Assembly (NCBI RefSeq): GCF_905479755.1
Contig: NZ_CAJQNT010000022.1
Span: forward strand, 1-64,000
Direction of reading: 5' to 3'
Length of the DNA: 64,000 bases
From: an uncultured Schumannella sp.
GTDB taxonomy: Bacteria > Actinomycetota > Actinomycetes > Actinomycetales > Microbacteriaceae
Within the stretch, counting starts at the first letter, position 1, and every line of letters starts with the position of its first letter. The notes under the pieces are model-generated. The model ran no database searches. It saw nothing but the letters and a program-made list of their open reading frames with translations, and had not been told where the DNA came from. Both the position numbers and the translations under genes were made by a program. Shown piece after piece: positions 7,976 to 19,289 of the stretch.

Positions 7976-9136
7976 TTACGCCCGCACGAGCGCGACGAGC
8001 GCCGGGAACAGCGGATGCCCGTCACCGATCCCGGTGACGGCCTCGATGAACGCCTCGGGCGTTTCGTTCCCGGCGCGCACCGCGTCGAGCCGCTCAGCGA
8101 GTTCGACCGCCTGCGGGTCGTCGTCAGAACGGAAGGCGAGGGCGGCCCCGATCGCACGAACAAGTGCGACGGGGTCGCCGCCGGTCTCGGCGATCTCGGC
8201 CGCGGGGCCGATGAAACGCTCGTGCCGCGAGAGCTTCCGCAGCGGTTCACGACCGACGCGTAGCACGGTGTCGGGCAGGTGCGGGTTGGTGAAGCGCACC
8301 ACGTTCTTGTCGACGTAGGCGGCCTGCACCGCGGCGTCGATCCCGTGCTTGGCCACGAGCAGCGCGGCCGTCTCTCCGAGCACCGCGCGCACCTCGGCTT
8401 CGACCGCGGGCAGCGCGATCGCCTCGGCGATCGTCGTGGCCCCCGCCTGCACCCCGTGGTACGCGATCGTCGCGTGCCCGGTGTTGACAGTGAAGAGCTT
8501 GCGTTCGATGAACGGCCCGAGCTCGTCGACGAACGTCGCCCCGGGGATCTCAAGCTCGACGCCGTCGAGCGGCGGCTGTTCGATGACCCACTCGCAGTAC
8601 GCCTCGACGGTCACATCGAGGCCCTGCCCGTCGGGCTGGCCCGGAACGATGCGGTCGACGGCGGTGTTCGCGAAGACCGCGCGTCCCGGAAGCGACACCT
8701 CGGGGCGCGCGGCGACGATCTCCTCGCGCAACCGGTCGGTCGCGTTGATGGCGTTCTCGCACGCCATCACGACGAGCGGCGGCGCCTCGGCCGCGCGACG
8801 CGCGATGCCTTCGGCGATCGCGGGCGCGACGAAGCGCAAGATGTTGGGGCCGACGGCCGTGGTGACGACCGTGGCGCGGGAGATCTCGTCGAAGAGTGCT
8901 TCGGCATCCGCCCCGCTGTCGATGCCGGAGACTCCGGTGACGTCGTGGTCTCGGGCACCCGGGCCGACCTCGAGCACGCAGTAGCGGCCCGCGTCATTGA
9001 TGCTCGCGATCAACTCGCTCGCGACGTCGGCGAAGACCAGCCGGAACCCGGCCTCGTGCAGCAGGAGCCCCACGAAACCGCGACCGATGTTGCCGGCGCC
9101 GAAGTGGACCGCGGTGCGGGCGCCCGCATCCGACAT
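7976..9136 (-). CDS. mtlD: Mannitol-1-phosphate 5-dehydrogenase
   Basis: Catalyses NAD-dependent oxidation of mannitol 1-phosphate to fructose 6-phosphate. The 386-residue protein has the N-terminal nucleotide-binding motif HFGAGNIGRGF (residues 11-21) and the polyol dehydrogenase signature around ERKLFTVNTGHATIAYHG, with the catalytic Lys in the first part. Length is typical. The start ATG shares one base with the stop of mtlF (TGATG), so translation is coupled. It is the last gene of the ptsI-mtlA-mtlF-mtlD operon, which brings in mannitol as the phosphate and converts it to a glycolytic intermediate. Confidence 0.96.
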   Translation of the reverse strand: MSDAGARTAVHFGAGNIGRGFVGLLLHEAGFRLVFADVASELIASINDAGRYCVLEVGPGARDHDVTGVSGIDSGADAEALFDEISRATVVTTAVGPNILRFVAPAIAEGIARRAAEAPPLVVMACENAINATDRLREEIVAARPEVSLPGRAVFANTAVDRIVPGQPDGQGLDVTVEAYCEWVIEQPPLDGVELEIPGATFVDELGPFIERKLFTVNTGHATIAYHGVQAGATTIAEAIALPAVEAEVRAVLGETAALLVAKHGIDAAVQAAYVDKNVVRFTNPHLPDTVLRVGREPLRKLSRHERFIGPAAEIAETGGDPVALVRAIGAALAFRSDDDPQAVELAERLDAVRAGNETPEAFIEAVTGIGDGHPLFPALVALVRA

Positions 9137-9573
9137 CAGGCGTTGACCTCGGAGAGGATGTCCATCACCTCGGCGGGCGACGCCGCGTTCTCCAGCGCCG
9201 CCACCTCGTCCTCGTCCGAGAACACGATCGCGATGCGACCGAGGATGTCGAGGTGTTCATTGCCCTTGCCCGCCACGCCGACGACGAAGCGCACGGGGTT
9301 GCCGTCCCAGTCGATCGGCTCGGCGTAGCGCACGAACGACAGGGCGGATTCGAGAATCTCGTCCTTCGCCTCGTTCGTGCCGTGGGGGATGGCGAGAAGG
9401 TTCCCCATGTACGTCGACACCGTCTTCTCGCGTTCGATCATCGCGGGGAGGTAGGCAGCGCTGACCGCGCCGACTCCCGCGAGGATCTCGTGCGCCTCCC
9501 GGATCGCCTCGAGCTTGGTGGTGGCCTGGCCCTCGGTACGAATCTGGTCGATCGACAGGATCTGACGTGACAT
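9136..9573 (-). CDS. mtlF: PTS mannitol-specific EIIA component
   Basis: 145-residue cytosolic phosphocarrier of the fructose/mannitol EIIA family. It takes phosphate from HPr and passes it to the EIIB domain of MtlA. The phosphorylated histidine is His64 in the motif NLLAIPHGTNEAK. The C-terminal part FVVGVAGKGNEHLDIL is typical of the fold. AAAGG precedes the ATG. Lies 21 bp after mtlA and overlaps mtlD by one base. Confidence 0.96.
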   Translation of the reverse strand: MSRQILSIDQIRTEGQATTKLEAIREAHEILAGVGAVSAAYLPAMIEREKTVSTYMGNLLAIPHGTNEAKDEILESALSFVRYAEPIDWDGNPVRFVVGVAGKGNEHLDILGRIAIVFSDEDEVAALENAASPAEVMDILSEVNA

Positions 9574-9594
9574 GGGGAACCTTTCTCGGTGTGC

Positions 9595-11112
9595 CTAGCT
9601 CGAAACCGGCTTGTTGCTGAGCATCTCAGCAACTTCGTCGTACTTCGGGCTGTTCATGAAGTTGTCAACCGACACGTGCACGGCCGACGGGTTGACGTGC
9701 TTCGCACGGTCGGTGAGCTCTGCCTGCGTGATGATCAGATCTTCCGTGCCGTCGAGGTTCGCGATCGCCTTGTTGGTGACCGTGACATCGGTGACGCCCG
9801 CCTTCTTGAGCTTCTGACGCAGAACCGAGGCACCCATGGCGCTCGATCCCATGCCAGCGTCGCACGCGAACACGACATTGTGAACCCCGCCGCTCTTCGC
9901 GGTCAGGCCGCTCAGCACGTCGGACTTCTTGCCCTTGTTGGCTTCGGTCTGCGCGATCGCCGCGGTGAAGGCCTCGTCCTCGTTGGCGAGGTCGCGCTTG
10001 CGGCTCGCCAGCAGGATCAGCATCGCGACGACGAAGGTCACGCTGGCCGACAGCACGACCGACAAGATCACACCGACATAGCTGGCGGGCTCGGTCTGGA
10101 TCAGCACCGCGAAGATCGATCCGGGGGATGCCGGAGCACGAAGACCGGAGTCGAAGATCACGTTGGTGAGCACGCCCGTGGCGCCACCGGCGATCATCGC
10201 GAGGATGAGCATCGGCTTGGCCAGCACGTACGGGAAGTAGACCTCGTGGATTCCACCGAGGAACTGGATAACCAGCGCGCCGGGGGCAGTGGCGCGCGCG
10301 GCGCCGACACCGAACAGGGTGATCGCGATCAGCAGACCGGCGCCCGGGCCGGGGTTCGCCTCGACGAGGAAGAGCAGGCTCTTACCCGCCTCGGTGACCT
10401 GCTCGGTTCCGATCGGCGTGAACACACCGTGGTTGATGGCGTTGTTCAAGAACAGCACCTTCGCCGGCTCGACGATGATCGAGGCGAGCGGGATGAGTCC
10501 GGTCTCGATCAGCCAACCGACGGCGTTGCCGAGCACGTCGGCAATCCACTGGACGACCGGGGCCATCCAGAAGAACGCGGCGAGCGCGAGACCGAAGCCC
10601 AGGATGCCGGACGAGAAGTTGTCGATCAGCATCTCGAAGCCGGCCTTGACCTTGCCGTCCCACAGCTTCTCGAGCTGCTTCAGGATGTAGGCCGCGAGCG
10701 GACCGGTGATCATCGCACCGAGGAACATCGGGGTTCCCCACGCGCCGATGATGACACCCATCGCCACGACCGCACCGATCACTCCACCGCGGTGGCCGTA
10801 GACCATCTTTCCGCCGGTGAAGGCGATCAGGAGGGGAAGCAGGAAGAGAATCATCGGTCCGACGAGACCCTCGTAGGTCACGCCGTCGAACTCGCCACCA
10901 CCGATGATGGGGGAGCCCTCCCAGCGCCACGCCTCGACGGGGCTGGCGTTGCCCACCCATCCGGTCGGGATGAAGAAGGCGGTGATGAGGCCCCACGAGA
11001 TGAAGGCCGCGATGTTGGGCATGATCATGCCCGAGAGGAACGTGCCGAAACGCTGCACGCGCACTCGTGCACCGCCGCCCGTGGCGGCCGGTGCTGCTGA
11101 CGTCGTTGTCAT
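9595..11112 (-). CDS. mtlA: PTS mannitol-specific EIICB component
   Basis: 505-residue membrane permease and phosphotransferase. The EIIC part (to about residue 350) has six or more membrane segments beginning GTFLSGMIMPNIAAFISWGL, with a conserved GPMILFLLPLLIAFTGGKMV stretch. The EIIB domain follows after a linker, with phosphorylated Cys near residue 417 in FACDAGMGSSAMGA. The protein lacks a fused EIIA, which is supplied by mtlF. AAGGAGAGACACCACC precedes the ATG. Follows ptsI after 54 bp. Confidence 0.96.
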   Translation of the reverse strand: MTTTSAAPAATGGGARVRVQRFGTFLSGMIMPNIAAFISWGLITAFFIPTGWVGNASPVEAWRWEGSPIIGGGEFDGVTYEGLVGPMILFLLPLLIAFTGGKMVYGHRGGVIGAVVAMGVIIGAWGTPMFLGAMITGPLAAYILKQLEKLWDGKVKAGFEMLIDNFSSGILGFGLALAAFFWMAPVVQWIADVLGNAVGWLIETGLIPLASIIVEPAKVLFLNNAINHGVFTPIGTEQVTEAGKSLLFLVEANPGPGAGLLIAITLFGVGAARATAPGALVIQFLGGIHEVYFPYVLAKPMLILAMIAGGATGVLTNVIFDSGLRAPASPGSIFAVLIQTEPASYVGVILSVVLSASVTFVVAMLILLASRKRDLANEDEAFTAAIAQTEANKGKKSDVLSGLTAKSGGVHNVVFACDAGMGSSAMGASVLRQKLKKAGVTDVTVTNKAIANLDGTEDLIITQAELTDRAKHVNPSAVHVSVDNFMNSPKYDEVAEMLSNKPVSS

Positions 11113-11166
11113 GGTGGTGTCTCTCCTTGTGTTGTGTGGTGGCTGGTGGTGCAGGGGAAGGACCGA

Positions 11167-12837
11167 CTAAGCCGTCGGCACGATCGTGGCGGCGGCGCGA
11201 GCCGTCGCAGCGCTCGGGGCGGCGAGTGCCGCCTCCGCGAGGCGTCGCGCGTCCTCGGGGGTGCGCGACGCGAGCTCCGCACGCACCTCGGCGAGGGCGG
11301 CGGGAGTCATGGACAGGCTCGTGACACCGAGCCCCACCAACACGACCGCGAGCTGCGGGTCGGCGGCAGCCTCGCCGCACACGCCGACCGGGCGTCCGGC
11401 GGCGATGCCCGCATCGGCGAGCATCTTCACCAGACGCAGCACCGCGGGGTGCCAGGGGTCCTGGTAGTGCGCGACGCTGCCGAGCATCCGGTCGGCGGCC
11501 ATCGTGTACTGGGTCAAGTCGTTGGTGCCGATGCTGACGAAGTCGCACTCGGCGAGCACCGCATCGGCCTGGAGCGCGAGGGACGGGACCTCGGCCATCA
11601 CGCCGACGGTCTTGAGTCCGAGCTCGCGCGCGAGCGTGACGAAGTACTCGGTCTCCTCGGCGTCGGCGACCATCGGGGCCATCACCCAGAGGTCGGCCGC
11701 TTCGCCCTCGGCGGCGACCGCCGCTTCGGCGGCCACGAGCGCGACGAGCTGGTCGCGCAGGATCTCTTCGTGCTCACGCAGGGCGCGAATGCCCCGGAGG
11801 CCGAGCGCCGGGTTCTCTTCGTTGTCGGCGGTGAGGTACGGCAGCGGCTTGTCGGCTCCGGCATCCAAGCAGCGCACGACGACCTTCTTCCCACGGAAGT
11901 GCTGCAGCATTTCGCGGTACTGCTCGGTCTGGGTCTCGACGCTCGGGCGCTCGGTCGAGTCGAGGAAGAGGAACTCGGTGCGGAACAGCCCGACGCCTTC
12001 GGCGCCCAGCTCGACCGCCGCGGCGGCATCCTTCGACGAGCCGAGGTTGGCCAGCAGCGGCACCGGCGTGCCATCGGCGAGCGCACCGGGCGTGATCGGC
12101 GCGGTCGCAATCGCGGCGAGTTCGCGGATGCGGATCGCGGCGGTGTCGAGAGTCTCCGGGTCCGGTTCGACCGTCACCGTGCCGGCGGCGGCGTCGAGCA
12201 CAACCTGGTCGCCGTCGGCGAGCGCCTCGGCTCCCGAGACACCGACGATCGCCGGGATCGAGCGCGCGCGGGCGAGGATCGCGGTGTGCGAGGTGGGCCC
12301 TCCTTCGCGCGTGATGAGGCCGAGCACGATGTCGAGATCAAGCAGCACGGTGTCGGCCGGCGCGAGGTCTTCGGCGACAAGGATGTAGGGCGTTTCGGAC
12401 TCCGGAACGCCGGGCGCTGCCACGCCGCGGAGGCGCGCGATGATGCGCTGCGCGACGTCGCCGAGATCGGCGGCGCGCTCGCCCAGGTAGCCGCCGAGGC
12501 CGATCAGCATCTGCTTGAACTCGTCGAAGGCCTCGTAGACGGCACGCTCGGCGTTGGTGCCGGACTCGATGCGCGCCACGACCAGGTCCCGAAGCGCCGG
12601 ATCCTTCGCCATCAGCGCCTGCGCCTCGAGCACGTCGCGCGCGTCGCCGCCGGCGACCGAGCCGCGGAACTCGAGGTCGTCGGCCACCTGAGCGACGGCC
12701 GCATCGACCGCCGCGATCGCGTCGGCGGCGTCACCGGAGAGCGGTTCCGTGTTCGGCGCGTCGAGCGGGGCAGCCATCCGCAGAACGGGGCCAACGGCCA
12801 CGCGCCGGCCAATGCCGATGCCGTGCAGTTCGGGCAT
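11167..12837 (-). CDS. ptsI: Phosphoenolpyruvate-protein phosphotransferase (Enzyme I)
   Basis: General PTS enzyme that transfers phosphate from phosphoenolpyruvate to HPr. The 556-residue protein has an N-terminal HPr-binding and phosphohistidine domain with the active His in GGPTSHTAILARA (near residue 190). The C-terminal TIM barrel carries LFRTEFLFLD, GIRALREHEE and the catalytic Cys region GVCGEAAADP. ATG 12837 is preferred because AAGGAG lies 6 nt upstream; a longer open frame adds an unlikely proline-rich stretch. It heads the mannitol operon, opposite a DeoR regulator and ptsH. Confidence 0.95.
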   Translation of the reverse strand: MPELHGIGIGRRVAVGPVLRMAAPLDAPNTEPLSGDAADAIAAVDAAVAQVADDLEFRGSVAGGDARDVLEAQALMAKDPALRDLVVARIESGTNAERAVYEAFDEFKQMLIGLGGYLGERAADLGDVAQRIIARLRGVAAPGVPESETPYILVAEDLAPADTVLLDLDIVLGLITREGGPTSHTAILARARSIPAIVGVSGAEALADGDQVVLDAAAGTVTVEPDPETLDTAAIRIRELAAIATAPITPGALADGTPVPLLANLGSSKDAAAAVELGAEGVGLFRTEFLFLDSTERPSVETQTEQYREMLQHFRGKKVVVRCLDAGADKPLPYLTADNEENPALGLRGIRALREHEEILRDQLVALVAAEAAVAAEGEAADLWVMAPMVADAEETEYFVTLARELGLKTVGVMAEVPSLALQADAVLAECDFVSIGTNDLTQYTMAADRMLGSVAHYQDPWHPAVLRLVKMLADAGIAAGRPVGVCGEAAADPQLAVVLVGLGVTSLSMTPAALAEVRAELASRTPEDARRLAEAALAAPSAATARAAATIVPTA

Positions 12838-12881
12838 GGATGACTCCTTCATCGATCCGGGCGGTGGGGGCCTTTCCGGCG

Positions 12882-12951
12882 ACATTACACGGATTGCCCC
12901 GCTCAAACAAACAATTCCAAAAGGAAAAGCAGAAAATCAAACTTTTGTTTG
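12882..12951. promoter_or_regulatory. Divergent promoter/operator between ptsI and the DeoR regulator
   Basis: For ptsI, the minus strand has -35 TTGTTT (complement of 12905-12910) and -10 TAATGT (complement of 12882-12887) 17 bp apart. CAAAC motifs are repeated: tandem CAAACAAAC at 12904-12912 overlaps the ptsI -35, and a perfect palindrome CAAAC-TTTT-GTTTG lies at 12938-12951 on the regulator side. This is the pattern expected of a DeoR-family operator acting on both directions. Binding is inferred. Confidence 0.65.
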
Positions 12952-12984
12952 TGTTGGGACGGGGGTCGTGAGAAAGTGAATCCG

Positions 12985-13773
12985 ATGTATGCACCGGAGC
13001 GGCACCAAGCAATCCTCGAACTCGCACAGAGTCGGGGACGCGTTGATGTGCGCGATCTCGCCGAGCAGCTCCAGGTGACACCGGAGACCATCCGGCGCGA
13101 CCTCACCAGTCTCGAGCGCCGCGGACTCGTCCGGCGCGCGCACGGCGGTGCCGTTCCGATCGAACGCGCGAGCCTGCGTCACACGGTGCCCGAGCGTGAA
13201 ACCGTCCAGGCGGCCGAAAAAACCGCCATCGCCTACGCGGCCCTCGCCGAAGTCCCCGACTCCGGGTCGATCCTGATCGACGCCGGCACGACGACCATTC
13301 GCCTTGCCGAAAGCCTGCCGCGTGACCGTCGTCTCACGGTTGTGACGCACTCGTTGCCCGTCGCGATGGCACTCGCCGACCGCGCCGAAATCGAACTGCA
13401 CTTCTTGGGCGGGATGCTCCGCGGTGACTCGCTGTCGGCCGTCGGCACCTGGACCCACCAGATGATCGGCATGGTCGCCGTCGACGTCGCCTTCCTGAGT
13501 GTCAACGGCATCACACCGGAACGCGGACTCACCACCAGCAACCTGGCCGAGTCGGCGGTCAAGTCGGCCATGATCCGCGCCGCCCGGCGCACGGTCGTAC
13601 TCGCCGATCACCGCAAGTTCGGCCGCGAAGAGTTCAGCCGGATCGCCCCGCTCGCGGCGGTCGACACGATCATCACCGACGAGAGAGTCAACCCCGAACT
13701 GGTCGCCGAAGTCGAGGCCGCCGGCACCGACGTCATCCGCGCGACCGTGCTGGCCGAGTCCCGCACCGCGTAG
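12985..13773 (+). CDS. DeoR/GlpR-family sugar-phosphate-responsive regulator
   Basis: 262-residue transcription factor. The N-terminal DeoR helix-turn-helix is clear (YAPERHQAILELAQSRG, then LAEQLQVTPETIRRDLTSLE, then GLVRRAHGGA). The C-terminal isomerase-like sensor domain contains DAGTTTIRLAESL and the phosphate-binding loop pattern typical of the family. ATG 12985 matches the usual MYAxER start; a GTG nine bases upstream is possible, and neither has a strong ribosome site. It is divergent from ptsI and probably senses a mannitol- or fructose-derived phosphate to control the PTS genes. ptsH follows 21 bp downstream. Confidence 0.9.
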   Translation: MYAPERHQAILELAQSRGRVDVRDLAEQLQVTPETIRRDLTSLERRGLVRRAHGGAVPIERASLRHTVPERETVQAAEKTAIAYAALAEVPDSGSILIDAGTTTIRLAESLPRDRRLTVVTHSLPVAMALADRAEIELHFLGGMLRGDSLSAVGTWTHQMIGMVAVDVAFLSVNGITPERGLTTSNLAESAVKSAMIRAARRTVVLADHRKFGREEFSRIAPLAAVDTIITDERVNPELVAEVEAAGTDVIRATVLAESRTA

Positions 13774-13794
13774 TTCCGAATCGAAGGAGAACCC

Positions 13795-14070
13795 ATGTCA
13801 GAAGCGCAACGCACCGTCGAGTTCGGCTCGAGCGTCGGCCTCCACGCCCGCCCGGCCTCCGCACTCGCCAAGGCCGCGGGCGAGAGCGGACACACGATCA
13901 CGCTCACCACCCCCGCGGGCAAGAAGGCGAACGCCGCGAGCATCCTGACCCTGCTCGCGATGGGCGTGAACCACGGCGACGAGGTGACGATCACCGTCGA
14001 GGGCGACGATGCCGACGCCGTCGCCGACAGCTTCGCGACGCTTGTCGCGAGCGAGCTCGACGCCGACTAA
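13795..14070 (+). CDS. ptsH: Phosphocarrier protein HPr
   Basis: 91-residue HPr that carries phosphate from Enzyme I to EIIA proteins. The phosphorylated residue is His17 in VGLHARPAS. The region KANAASILTLLAMGV holds the serine position that firmicutes phosphorylate through HPr kinase; no such kinase is seen here. GAAGGAG lies 6 nt before the ATG. It follows the DeoR gene by 21 bp and is probably cotranscribed with it. Confidence 0.97.
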   Translation: MSEAQRTVEFGSSVGLHARPASALAKAAGESGHTITLTTPAGKKANAASILTLLAMGVNHGDEVTITVEGDDADAVADSFATLVASELDAD

Positions 14071-14074
14071 CTCA

Positions 14075-14113
14075 CGCGGGTCGAGTGCCGACGCAGTCGG
14101 TGTATCGAGACCC
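14075..14113. repeat. Single CGATAC-type palindromic repeat
   Basis: One unit GGGTCGAGTGCCGACGCAGTCGGTGTATCGAGACC between the convergent ends of ptsH and argA, related to the clusters at 3719, 5678 and 37137 but with a different centre (CCGACGCAGTCGG). It could act as a bidirectional terminator. Confidence 0.7.
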
Positions 14114-14118
14114 AGGCC

Positions 14119-14619
14119 CTACAACCGCTTCAGCATCCGCGTGTTGCCCAACGTGTTGGGCTTCACCCGCGCCAGGTCGAGGAACTCCGCCACGCCCTCA
14201 TCCGGCGAGCGCACCAGCTCGGCGTAGACGTCCGGCGAGACGATCCCCTCCGAGATCGCCTCGAAGCCGTGCCGACCGAAGAACTCAGTCTCGAAGGTCA
14301 GACAGAACAGCCTCGACAGGCCGAGCTCCCGCGCATCCGTCTCCAACTGGTCCAGCAGCGCATGGCCGACGCGGCGGTGCCGCCACGCGTCGTCGACGGC
14401 GAGCGTGCGCACCTCACCCAGGTCTTCCCACATCACGTGCAAGGCGCCGCAGCCGACCAACCGGCCATTAGCCTCGGCGACCCGGAACTCCTGCACCGCC
14501 TCGTAGAACACCACGCGGTCCTTGCCGAGCAGGATGCGCTTCTCGACCAGCGGCGCGATCAGCGCGTCGATCGCGGGCACGTCAGCCGTTCGCGCGCGTC
14601 GCACCACCAAGTCGTTCAC
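14119..14619 (-). CDS. argA: Amino-acid N-acetyltransferase (N-acetylglutamate synthase)
   Basis: 166-residue GNAT enzyme similar along its length to the short ArgA of mycobacteria, which makes N-acetylglutamate for arginine synthesis. Conserved blocks are VVRRARTADVPAID, VVFYEAVQEFRVAE, VGCGALHVMWEDLGEVRT, the acetyl-CoA-binding stretch AWRHRRVGHALLDQL, and CLTFETEFFGRHGFE, followed by GVAEFLDLARVKPNTLGN. GTG 14619 gives the start NDLVVRRA. The longer upstream open frame belongs to the antisense or other-frame shadow of the aminotransferase. Confidence 0.93.
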   Translation of the reverse strand: MNDLVVRRARTADVPAIDALIAPLVEKRILLGKDRVVFYEAVQEFRVAEANGRLVGCGALHVMWEDLGEVRTLAVDDAWRHRRVGHALLDQLETDARELGLSRLFCLTFETEFFGRHGFEAISEGIVSPDVYAELVRSPDEGVAEFLDLARVKPNTLGNTRMLKRL

Positions 14620-14644
14620 AACGCCCGACTCTACTGCGCCGCCA

Positions 14645-16372
14645 TCACCTGTGAGCGACCGACGCCGCCGGAAGCTCGAACCAGAGCAGCTCCTCGAAGT
14701 CATCGCCGAGGCTCTCGCGGTCGGCCTGCTCCGGTACAGCGGGAAGACCTTCGAACAGTTCCCGCGCCTCGGCGAGGTGCTCGGCGAGCACCGACACCGG
14801 CGCACGGTCGACATGGTGTGGGGAACGCAAGACGCCGTCGTCGTCGTAGGAGACCATCGAGAGCCGCAGCGGGGGCTCGACGGCGCCGTCTCGGTGGCGC
14901 CACAGCCCGGTCGCCTTATCGAAGCGATAGCGCGGCAGGATCTTGTGCCCGTGATCGGCGACGAGCGTGATCGCCTCCACGATGTAGCGGAACACCTCCT
15001 CCTCGAGGAAGTAGTTGAAGTTGATGCGCACCCACCCGGGCTTGATGCCCTCGCAGCCGCGGGCGATCTCGCGCTCGAAGGCGTGGGACTGCTCCAGATC
15101 GATACCGAGCAGCCGGTGGCCGTACGGCCCGGCGCACGAACACCCGCCACGGCTCTGGATGCCGAACAGGTCGTTCAGGATTGCCACGACCGCGTTGTGG
15201 TGCAGGTAGCGACCGTCGGGTCGCCGCACCACGAACGACACAATGGAAAGCCGCTCCGCGGTGGGCGAGCCGAGCACCTGGATCTGTGGATGCTGCTGCC
15301 ACACCGCGATGGCGCGCGCCAGGAAGTCGCGCTCGCGCGCCGCAATCACCTCCACTCCGACCTCGCGCTTGAGCCCGAAGACCAGCCCTGCGCGAATGGA
15401 TTCGAGGATCGCGGGGGTGCCGGCCTCTTCGCGGTGGGTGACGTCATCCAGGTAGCGGTGGCCCTCCGGGTTGACGTACATGACGGTGCCGCCGCCGACG
15501 ACCGTCGGGACGGTGTTGGTGAGGAGCCGCCGACTCACCACGAGCACGCCGGGGGTGCCGGGGCCGCCGATGAACTTATGCGGCGACAGGAAGATTGCGT
15601 CCTTGCGCGCGGCCGGGTCGCCGTCGCGCGGGTTCATCTCGATGTCGACGTAGGGGGCGGCGGCGGCGAAATCCCAGAACGCGAGCGCGCCGTGGGCGTG
15701 AAGCAGACGGGTGACGGTGTGGGTCTCGGTAATGACGCCCGTCACGTTGCTCGCCGCGCTAAACGAGCCGATCTTGAGCGGGCGGTCGGCGAACCGCTCG
15801 AGTTCGGTGGCGAGGTGGTCGAGATCGACGTGACCGTCCGCATCCTCGTGGATGGTCACGACGTCGGCAATCGACTCCCGCCAGGGCAGCTCATTGGAGT
15901 GATGTTCGAAGGGGCCGACGAAGACGACCGGGCGTTCGTGCGCGGGAATCAGGTCGCTCATCCCGTAGCGCGCATCGAGGTCGGCGGGCAGGCGCAGTTC
16001 GAGGATGCCGATGAGCTTGTCGATCGCGCCGGTGCATCCGCTGCCCGCGAAGATGACGACCGTGTCGTCGTCGCCGCCGACGGCCGCGTGGATCTCGGCG
16101 CGGGCGTCTTCGCGCAGACGCGTCGTCTGCAGGCCCGTGCCGCTCGACTCGGTATGGGTGTTCGCGTAGCGCGGCATCACCTCGTCGCGCATGAAGTCTT
16201 CGAGGAAGCCGAGGCTGCGACCGCTTGCCGTGTAGTCGGCGTAGGTCACGCGGCGGGGGCCGAACGGGCCGTGCATGAGCTGGTCGTCGCCGATGACGGA
16301 CTCGCGGATGCGCGCCAGGATCGGCGGATCCGGGAGCCCCGGATCCGGCTCAGGAATCGCGCACGCATCCAC
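14645..16372 (-). CDS. Class V aminotransferase-fold PLP enzyme
   Basis: 575-residue pyridoxal-phosphate enzyme related to cysteine desulfurases but longer than SufS/NifS (about 400 residues). The cofactor lysine is in SPHKFIGGPGTPGV. Other family motifs are GSGCTGAIDKLIGIL, the region FVGPFEHHSNELPWRE, and a Cys-containing loop SRGGCSCAGPYGHRLLGI. About 120 C-terminal residues lie beyond the core. The start is a GTG preceded by GAGGGGG. Substrate is unknown; desulfurase-like or epimerase-like activity is possible. It lies 25 bp upstream of argA. Confidence 0.85.
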   Translation of the reverse strand: MDACAIPEPDPGLPDPPILARIRESVIGDDQLMHGPFGPRRVTYADYTASGRSLGFLEDFMRDEVMPRYANTHTESSGTGLQTTRLREDARAEIHAAVGGDDDTVVIFAGSGCTGAIDKLIGILELRLPADLDARYGMSDLIPAHERPVVFVGPFEHHSNELPWRESIADVVTIHEDADGHVDLDHLATELERFADRPLKIGSFSAASNVTGVITETHTVTRLLHAHGALAFWDFAAAAPYVDIEMNPRDGDPAARKDAIFLSPHKFIGGPGTPGVLVVSRRLLTNTVPTVVGGGTVMYVNPEGHRYLDDVTHREEAGTPAILESIRAGLVFGLKREVGVEVIAARERDFLARAIAVWQQHPQIQVLGSPTAERLSIVSFVVRRPDGRYLHHNAVVAILNDLFGIQSRGGCSCAGPYGHRLLGIDLEQSHAFEREIARGCEGIKPGWVRINFNYFLEEEVFRYIVEAITLVADHGHKILPRYRFDKATGLWRHRDGAVEPPLRLSMVSYDDDGVLRSPHHVDRAPVSVLAEHLAEARELFEGLPAVPEQADRESLGDDFEELLWFELPAASVAHR

Positions 16373-16396
16373 CCCCTCAAGCTACCCCCCTCGATG

Positions 16397-16515
16397 GTGC
16401 GGCGGGGATGCATCCCGAGCGCTGGGGCGTGCCGCGCGCGGCACGCGGTTCGGGCGCGGGGTACGCGGTTCGGGCAGCGCGGGGCGGCGGGTGCGGCGGG
16501 GATGCATCCCGAGCG
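16397..16515. repeat. Duplicated 25-bp motif in a gene-free stretch
   Basis: The gap 16373-16716 holds no gene. GTGCGGCGGGGATGCATCCC, continuing into GAGCG, occurs at 16397-16421 and again at 16491-16515, and includes the palindrome GGGATGCATCCC. Each copy is followed by degenerate GCGCGGCACGCGGTT(C/G)GGGCGCGGGG blocks. The stretch looks like low-complexity duplicated sequence rather than a mobile element. Confidence 0.6.
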
Positions 16516-16617
16516 CAACCGAGTGAGGCGCGCGGCACGCGGTTGGGGCGCGGGGCACGCGGTGGCGAGGGGGAGGGCGGGCGCGGCAGCGGCGGATGCC
16601 CGACCTGCGTACGCAAA

Positions 16618-16655
16618 GACGGGAGCGCGTGCCGCCTGCGGCACTCGCTCCCGTC
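16618..16655. terminator. Hairpin upstream of the clpC terminator
   Basis: GACGGGAGCG against CGCTCCCGTC, with further inner pairing GTGCCGC/GCGGCAC. The stem is strong and flanks a GCGTGCCGCCTGCGGCACTC core. It may terminate transcription that reads through from clpC, or be a structured repeat. Confidence 0.5.
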
Positions 16656-16670
16656 GTGTGTCACGCGTAA

Positions 16671-16704
16671 GGCCCGCGCCTCGCCGAACGGCGTGACGCG
16701 GGCC
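16671..16704 (-). terminator. Terminator hairpin of clpC
   Basis: Eight-base stem GGCCCGCG / CGCGGGCC starts 13 bp after the clpC stop codon (reading the minus strand), with an 18-nt loop that can form an inner stem (CGCC/GGCG). No long T run follows. Confidence 0.55.
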
Positions 16705-16716
16705 CCACACAACGAC

Positions 16717-19224
<2,508 letters not shown>

Positions 19225-19289
19225 CTCGATCTCCATCTGGCACGGGGTGCGAGGGCCGCGCCGATACATCGAGAGTAACGACGGGGATT

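Noticed and set aside
7954-7985. GCGGGCG / CGCCCGC hairpin at the end of mtlD
   Set aside because: It overlaps the stop codon and last codons and lacks a T tract; too weak to call a terminator.
12838-12906. Longer N-terminus for Enzyme I beginning near 12906
   Set aside because: It would pass through the promoter region; AAGGAG with correct spacing supports ATG 12837.
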